DNA of 64,000 bases from Pyrus communis (Eukaryota; Streptophyta; Magnoliopsida; Rosales; Rosaceae): the NCBI RefSeq assembly GCF_963583255.1, contig NC_084803.1, positions 17,867,428 to 17,931,427 of the forward strand, read 5' to 3'. The notes under the pieces were generated by a model. It had not been told where the DNA came from and searched no databases. It saw only the letters and a program-made list of their open reading frames with translations. A program made the translations under genes and the position numbers. Below, one piece after another: positions 57,790-64,000 of this stretch. The stretch's first letter is position 1, and each line of letters opens with the position of its first letter.

Positions 57790-58587
57790 TAGAGTCTATT
57801 TGGTATTTGATTTGGATCTAATTTTTTAACTCAAAAACAAGTTTTGAGTCACAAATTTAAAGTTCTTGTTTGGTTTTTGATTTGGATCCAATTCTCAAAA
57901 CCACAACTCAAAATTTTTTCAAAACAAAGCCTTTTTGTTGAAAACACAAAAAGTGTGTTTTTAGACTTTTTGGATCTTCTCTCACGTCTCTCTCCCAATC
58001 CCCTCTCTTCCCTCTTGCCTCTTAGATTCTATCTCTGATCTCTCGTCTCAATTGGATACCCCATACCAACCACCAGTGGCGCAGCCACATCGAACCTCGG
58101 AACCTACACTGAGAATCTCTATCGTTGATTTTGACTACCAAGTCTTGGAATCCAACCCAAAGCCATCCTTTATTTGCAGGACCAATGTCATCCGTTGGCC
58201 GAGAATGTTGCCAAGATCAGAACTGATCTCATGAAGGAGCATCTTACCACTTTCCGAACTCACTTGGAAGCTTTCGCTCGAAAGCAGCAAGTCCCACTTT
58301 TTTCTTCTCATTCAATCAATTTCAGTACGAAATAACCCAGCTTTTAGATCAAAATTTCATATATGCACAACGGTTGGAGTGAGAGAGATGATAACAATGA
58401 GTTCATCAATGTTGGGCCTGGGTGTTCAAATTTGTTTCTTTTCTGAAAGAGCATGGTAGAAATTTTGATTAGTTTGAGACTCAGAAATTGCATACCAAAC
58501 AAGGTTTGGATTTAAAATTTTTAAACAAAAACATGAGTTTTTAGAAAAAGTAAAAATTTTGAGTTCAGTTCTCAAGTAAGATATTAA
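57790..58587. mobile_element. Transposon-like element carrying a VPS22/SNF8 exon (Pack-type)
   Basis: A perfect 10-bp inverted pair CTTGTTTGGT (57865-57874) and ACCAAACAAG (58494-58503) brackets a segment without a transposase. Less regular AAAACTCAAAA-type inverted sequence continues outside, so the true ends are uncertain. The interior includes a host exon with a flanking intron remnant (58180-58290). No target duplication was found. Confidence 0.4.
58180..58290 (+). pseudogene. Captured exon of ESCRT-II subunit VPS22/SNF8
   Basis: One frame reads DQCHPLAENVAKIRTDLMKE, then HLTTFRTHLEAFARKQQ. This matches the N-terminal region of plant VPS22 (family pattern GENVAKIRTDMMKEQL, TFRSQLEEFARKH). 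The first base follows TATTTGCAG, a splice acceptor, and the segment stops at AAG-type exon-end sequence, so the capture came from genomic DNA and brought intron edges with it. VPS22 is part of ESCRT-II in endosomal sorting. Only 37 codons are present with substitutions, so there is no function as VPS22. Confidence 0.75.
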
Positions 58588-59566
58588 GGGGGCGTTTGTT
58601 TGCCCTCACTAAGTTGGACTGGACTGGACTGGACTAGCTATTAGTCCAATACTGTGTTTGTTCCATGCTGGGACTAACATTAATGAGACTAAAGGGGACT
58701 AGCATGGACAAAACTCTTCACTAAGAGATCTTAGCGAGACCCCCCAACAACCATGGGACTAGCTAAGACTATCCTCTCTTTCTCGTCCTCGTCATGCTCA
58801 ACGACCATTCCCGACAGACTCCTCGTCATCTCCGGTCACCTAGATCAATCATTAACTTTCCGACTCTCTTTCAGATCCATTTCACAACCAATTTTCATAT
58901 AAAATATACCAAATTGAAGCTGAGAGTGACAAGATTACGATTTTACCTGAATCGAGGCCAAAATGTGGTCGAATGTGGTCGAAAAATGGCCTGGAAGTCT
59001 TGGCCTGTTTGGGCTTCTTCAAATCCATGACAGATTCGAGCATTCAAAGCTAAGATCTCGGTCCAGGGATGGTGATTAATTTTTTGGTGGTGCTAACTTC
59101 ATCCAATTTAACGAGGGTTGGCCGGAAAACACATCAGGAAACCTGCAACTCGTCGGGAAAATTGGAGCCGTGAGGTTCTGTTCGAACAACGTATAGCTAG
59201 AGAGGGAGGGAGGACAGAGAAATAGAGACTAGAATCAATAAGGAGTTTGACCAGGAATGAGAAAGAGACATGAATTGAGAGGTCTAAGAGGAAAAAAAGA
59301 GGGAGAGGGTGGGACGATGAGAGAAGAGGAAAAGAGTGGGACGGAAATGGTAGGAAAAGATGGAGAAAAAGATAAGATCATAATAAAATATTAATAATTT
59401 ATATATTAAATAATATAATATTATAATTTGTTATTATCCAGCTTCTTAGTCTAATACTACACCAAACGCTTCACTAAGTTAGTCCAGTTTAGTCTAGTCT
59501 AAGCCAATCCAGCTTAGTCCTTGAAGCTAATCCAGTCCGAGATAGTCCGGCGCAACAAACGCCCCC
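58588..59566. mobile_element. 979-bp element with GGGGGCGTTTGTT termini
   Basis: The left end GGGGGCGTTTGTT matches the right end AACAAACGCCCCC reversed, exactly, 13 bp. Beyond that both ends carry GGACTGGA/TCCAGTCC and GGACTA/TAGTCC clusters. Flanks are TTAA and AAAG, so a TWA-type duplication is possible but not clear. No transposase; the centre has C/T-rich and G/A-rich blocks. Confidence 0.7.
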
Positions 59567-61979
59567 AAAGGATCCTTAAGTACTTAATCTTTTTTATATT
59601 ATTAAGTTTTTTTTTTTAAGCAATATTACAACCATATCTATATTAAAGGGGGGTACGACTCCGAACACTGTAAGTTAAGAAGAAAATCTTAACCATCGAG
59701 AAATATTTATATGGCACATGTACACTAACGTTACGCACTAAGAGAATAAGAACATATGTAAATTTTTGTCTCTATATTCCTAGTTTGTTAGCACGAAAAA
59801 CCAATAACCGTACTCCCCACCATGAGGGTGATTCCAAAAAATTATTAAGTGGGTAAAAATAATAAGTTTCTTTTCCTCCTGTTCTTTTTCCCCAGTAAGG
59901 TTCTTTGAATCAAAGTGTATAAAATGAGGGAATAGGCCTTAAATTTGCTATTATATTATATGCCATTGTTTTTCTTTTTCGTGATTAATTGCCCGGTGTA
60001 TTTTAATACATGTCGGACAAAAATTTGTCAATAAAAAGGAAACTGATCGGGGCAGGTCCTCAACTGTAAATGGACGTTTTGACTGATATCATATATCATC
60101 ATGTTACTTGAGTTAAAACGAATAAACTAATATAAACGTGGGATGAGATTCTTCTTATACACTTTAATTCGAATTTTTACGCTTATGGTTTAGACTAGCT
60201 TAAAGTGGCAGATTATTTTTGAAAATAAATAAACGAACTAATTGTTTTCATATTCAAAGTACCTGTAACCCAACTAAAAATAAAATATTGACTAAAACAA
60301 AAATAATAATAATAATGAATAACAAAGTAGTATATTACGAAACCGTGCTACTAGTTTTTGTTTTTTGTTGTTTTTAAAGTTTGGATAACGTTAAGAAAAT
60401 CAAATTTTTAAACTAAATGATATGTCACTAATAAAAAATAAGCATGTTAATCAATACTTAATTAGCAATCTAATTATCTACAACCACATCATTTGATTTA
60501 CAAATCTAACGTTACTCTTAAAGTTTATACGGATTTAGCTTTGTCAACATGTATAGATGAAAACTGTCTATTGACAAATTAATATTTAATTAAATGCGTG
60601 TTGCTTTTCGTTTAATCTATCTAATATACAATAATTTCCCAAAAGTCATGTTCAATGGTCTCTTTCAGGACTCCGAATTCATGCAACGCATCATGAGAAA
60701 TTTTTCAATGTACACATAACAGAGACACACATGTTAGATGATATTATATAAGTTTATGGACACTTAAAACAAATTATCTCTAATTATATGATAACATATG
60801 GAGTACTGCTTCTTGTTCCGAACACATTAAAAACTCTTTCATGTAATCAAAGATTTAAATATTATTTGATATATGAATAATATAATTACTTTCAAGTTTT
60901 GCCACACAAAAGCACACAGAAAATCATGACGCATTAAAAAAAAGTTTGACAATTTTGAAGAGAATAATAGCATACAGTAACTCTATAGTTTGGATCAATC
61001 ATACGCCACTCAGACCCAGTCCAATTTGTGTGGCTTACCACCCACACAAAAGAAAGGGATATGAGAAAGGAATTAGCTATAGTTGAGAGATCATCGACAG
61101 GATGAACAAAATTTGAATGGCGATGTGCTTTGTTCTACTACCAAATGACAACCCACTTACATATTTAGGTTTGTTGTGAAAATATTAAAAATTGTTGAGA
61201 AATTCATATACAAATAGAAGAGAGAATTGTTGAATTTCATACTCAATTCTAGTGTATAAGAATGATACAAACGCTCTTTTATAAGAGGTTTTTCATCCAA
61301 TAGAAAATTGTAGCAAACTATTTATTTTACAGTCTTCGAATGAATAGTGACTTTCCTGTGAATGAACAGCAAATAATCGAATTATTCTTCCGATGAGGTT
61401 TGTCTTTTTATTTTTGAATTTGGGACCTATATGGGCAATCTAACCTTCACAACACTCCTCTTTAGATGACTATATATCAATGTCAATTGCCTCATTAAAA
61501 CCTTAATTGAAAAAATCCAATGGGAAACAATCATGGCGAAAGAAAAAGAGTACAACTTTTCTTAGATCATTAATATAGTGTTGAATGCAATTTTGTTGCC
61601 TCATTAAAGTCTTGCTAGGAAAAATCCTAGATGAAGGAAGAAGAGTACAAGAAGCACGTGTCTTCGATTCTTCTCCTGATGAGTATTTCCTCCTGATTCA
61701 TGCATTCTTCAATTTGGCTAATTACTAAGTCAACGTAATCCAATACCATCATCAACTTCTAAAATGTATATTTCGGCAGATATTTGATGAATCGGTATGC
61801 CACGTTATCGTTGGAATGGATTTGTCTTACTTCAATAACTTTGGTCTTCTGAGCTCATGTGTAAAAAAATCTTTGGAGATATGGGTTCAGTCTTATCGTC
61901 ATTTGATGAATCTTTGCTTCACTTGAGCCATACATGTATTATCTTCGTTAATGATAGCTGGATTGGTGGCACGAATCGT
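59567..61979. other. Intergenic DNA, probable repeat debris at the right
   Basis: AT-rich without a recognisable gene. Around 61484-61660 the phrase GCCTCATTAAAACCTT, followed by AAAGAGTACAA, occurs twice; I associate it with non-coding parts of plant LTR elements. Confidence 0.45.
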
Positions 61980-62878
61980 GTTTATTATTAGTGTTTTTGG
62001 ACTCCTTTTGAGCTCAAGAGTCGATTGGTGGTGTTGGTTGGACTTGGAACCTTCGAAAACCCGAGAACCCAATTTTGGTGCATTGTTCATGCACTCGTGA
62101 TCGCGAAGGTTTCATCGAGTTTTGAGATTGTAGCAAGCTTTAGGACGTCTTCACGAAGCTTGGGGAGTAATTTTGAAGTGTTTTGGACTTCAAGAAGCTC
62201 GAGTTCATCGAGTTACAGGTTTGGCCGGATTATCAAGGTTCCTCCGGCGAGATTCCGTTGGATTTAAGTTCCAAAAATGGTAAGGTTTTGTTCTACTCGT
62301 TGTAAGCTTCATTTTAGTACAAATTTCATGGAATTTGGTTGAGAAATGAAGAAGATATTAAGGTTTGAAGTTTTTCCAGAAACCAGCGAAATTTCGAGTT
62401 GCTGATGGCGGCAAACGATGGCGACCGGCGAGGCTCACCGGAGAAGGAGGCGAATATTTCGTCAGAGTTAACAGAATATTCTAACGGCGTCAGGTAATGA
62501 CCGTTAACTTTTTTAGGGTTTTAACGGAATATTCCCTAACGGCGTTAAGGTTTCCACACGCGTGCCAGGCACATGCCCGCGTGTGGCTGGCGCGTCTGGC
62601 CGTGCCTTGGCTGACGCGTGGCGGTGCGTGAGAGGTCGGAAATTTTTTAAAAAAATATAGGGATGTTCGTTAGGTTGAGTAAAGCCTATTGGTATATTCA
62701 AACACCCCATTTGAGCAATGTATGAGAAGTTATTACCTAAGGTTGGTTATGTGTGTTAATTTGACGTTTATATAGTTGTTTCGCATATAGGTGAGGACTA
62801 TCCAAAGGACGAGCACAACCACGCGAGGCTCGAGGCTTACGATCCTTCGACGTATCAGTGAGTGGGCTTTTGTTTTCA

Positions 62879-62926
<48 letters not shown>
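62879..62926. repeat. (AT)n microsatellite
   Basis: About 47 bp of uninterrupted AT repeat within element B. Confidence 0.92.
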
Positions 62927-62928
<2 letters not shown>

Positions 62929-63149
62929 ATTGGTATTTTTCTAGAAATTACGTTTTAATGGTTTTATAATTGAAATGCCATGTCGAATATCGTCGATATT
63001 ATATTTGTGATTGTGTTGGTTATGCTTTGGTGCCGCGGACGCTCAGTGATTGTGCTTCGGTGAGTATGTTGTTAATGATAGATGTGGTGATGATGAGATT
63101 GAGTTATAGCTTATATTCCTGCACCTCGGTGATTGTGCTCTGCCAGAGT

Positions 63150-63430
63150 AGGGCCTAGCCTTTACGTGATCGTTCACCTCCCGCACCGTACGCTCACTTT
63201 AGTTCCAAGGCAGGTGCCAGCCTGTCGTACAAACCATTTTAGGTGGTTCCGACTCGTAGGTGACTTGCGATACATCGCACAGCCTTCACGTGATCGTAGC
63301 ACTGAGCGTATTTATATACACCAGCCTATCGTACATACCACTATAGGTGGTTCCAACTTGTGTGCAGGATAGTGGTTGAGGAGCTATAGTTTCAGCCGTA
63401 CAGGTTACTTTAGGTGACTCTGGCTGACAT
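63150..63430 (+). repeat. Hairpin array in element B
   Basis: Units centred on YGTACA and TTTAGG/TATAGG have complementary arms that differ between units: 63232-63236/63244-63248 (AACCA/TGGTT) inside 63224-63227/63250-63253 (GTCG/CGAC); ACCAC/GTGGT around 63337-63351; and 63392-63397/63422-63427 (TCAGCC/GGCTGA) enclosing GTTAC/GTGAC. ACGTGATCGT phrases occur twice between units. Confidence 0.65.
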
Positions 63431-64000
63431 GCTAATATTATTGGCATATTATGATTTGTGTTATCTCACCTGCTTGATACTTATACTATTTGTTTGGATA
63501 TTCTGACACAGCATATTCTGGCATGGCATGTTTGAGCTTTATCGTTTTAGCATGATTTGATATACGAGTACGTATAATATTTTCTGGAAAGTATACGGGT
63601 TTTACAGAGAGGGGTTATTACTTGATATTGAAATGGTTTGAAAAACAAACTTTGTTTTTGCCCACTCACGTTTTCTGTTTTGCGCCCCTCCAGGTTTTAG
63701 GTAGCGAGGACGTGGGTGACAAAAGAGGCATTGAGGCATTTCTAACAAAGCACCCTCCTTGTAGGACTTTCTAGTTAACACTTATGTAGTGTTTGTTTAT
63801 TATGAACTGCACCTAGGATACTTGAACTTTTACTTTGCATTTCTCCTTCCATGTTTGTCGCTATCACTCACTGATCTTTTTATTGTAAATTATCTTGTCG
63901 ACTTTATTTTTTTCTCGTATTTTCACTCTTTTACTTCCGCATTGCGCACTTGGCTACGTCACCCTCACGTGACGGCCAGCACGCCCCAATTTTTGGATTG

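Larger units (their letters stand above)
61980..64000 (+). mobile_element. Element B: long non-coding repeat with hairpin array, cut by window end
   Basis: No protein gene. The order resembles element A read on its minus strand: a stretch with ACGCGTGG-type GC-rich sequence (62555-62640), an (AT)n tract, a hairpin array (63150-63430), then a T-rich run toward CGTCACCCTCACGTGACGG at 63958-63976. It looks like a long LTR or LARD part. The left boundary is approximate and the right end is outside the window. Confidence 0.5.

Overview
This is a plant nuclear window: A+T-rich, with intron-bearing genes that are typical of flowering plants and a very large load of transposable elements. The gene sequences and several repeats look like those I know from Rosaceae (apple/pear/Prunus type). 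That assignment rests on recognition, not on a search.

Layout. 1-8150: most of a non-coding LTR retrotransposon (LARD type, minus orientation). Its left LTR is cut by the window edge, and its internal region holds an unusual cluster of small hairpins. 8151-14609: a decayed PIF/Harbinger DNA transposon. The LTR element lies at or inside its left side, and its two genes (DDE transposase, + strand; Myb/SANT-like ORF1, - strand) are separated by two further elements: a hAT-like element carrying a piece of the splicing-factor gene PRP17/CDC40, and a 2.7-kb non-coding element (element A) with an array of covarying stem-loops. 14610-19600: intergenic DNA.

20035-24514 (+): an intact DUF547 / MIP1-type leucine-zipper gene that I could resolve into 11 coding exons (614 aa), including one GC-AG intron. 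25336-25857 (-): an intact PR-1-like CAP gene, with a truncated pseudogene copy at 26906-27179. 27.7-28.8 kb: a MITE and two SINEs with target-site duplications. 29264-29653 (-) and 43639-44124 (-): two PADRE (DUF4228) genes. 30.8 kb: an RNase H-like retroelement relic. 34-51 kb: mostly intergenic DNA with several fold-back elements and microsatellites. 52227-52517 (+): a possible small gene. 52.8-54.8 kb (-): a PLS-class PPR pseudogene. 55611-57316 (-): an intact three-exon CASP-like gene. 57.8-58.6 kb: an element that has captured one exon of the ESCRT-II gene VPS22/SNF8. 58.6-59.6 kb: a 979-bp terminal-inverted-repeat element. 62-64 kb: a second element (B) with a hairpin array, running off the window.

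The genes do not form a pathway. The clearest apparently intact genes are DUF547/MIP1, PR-1-like, the two PADRE genes and CASP-like. The least explained signals are structural and lie in mobile DNA: stem-loops whose arms change together around a conserved loop (element A, echoed in element B), a hairpin-packed LARD interior, and two independent captures of host gene fragments (PRP17, VPS22).
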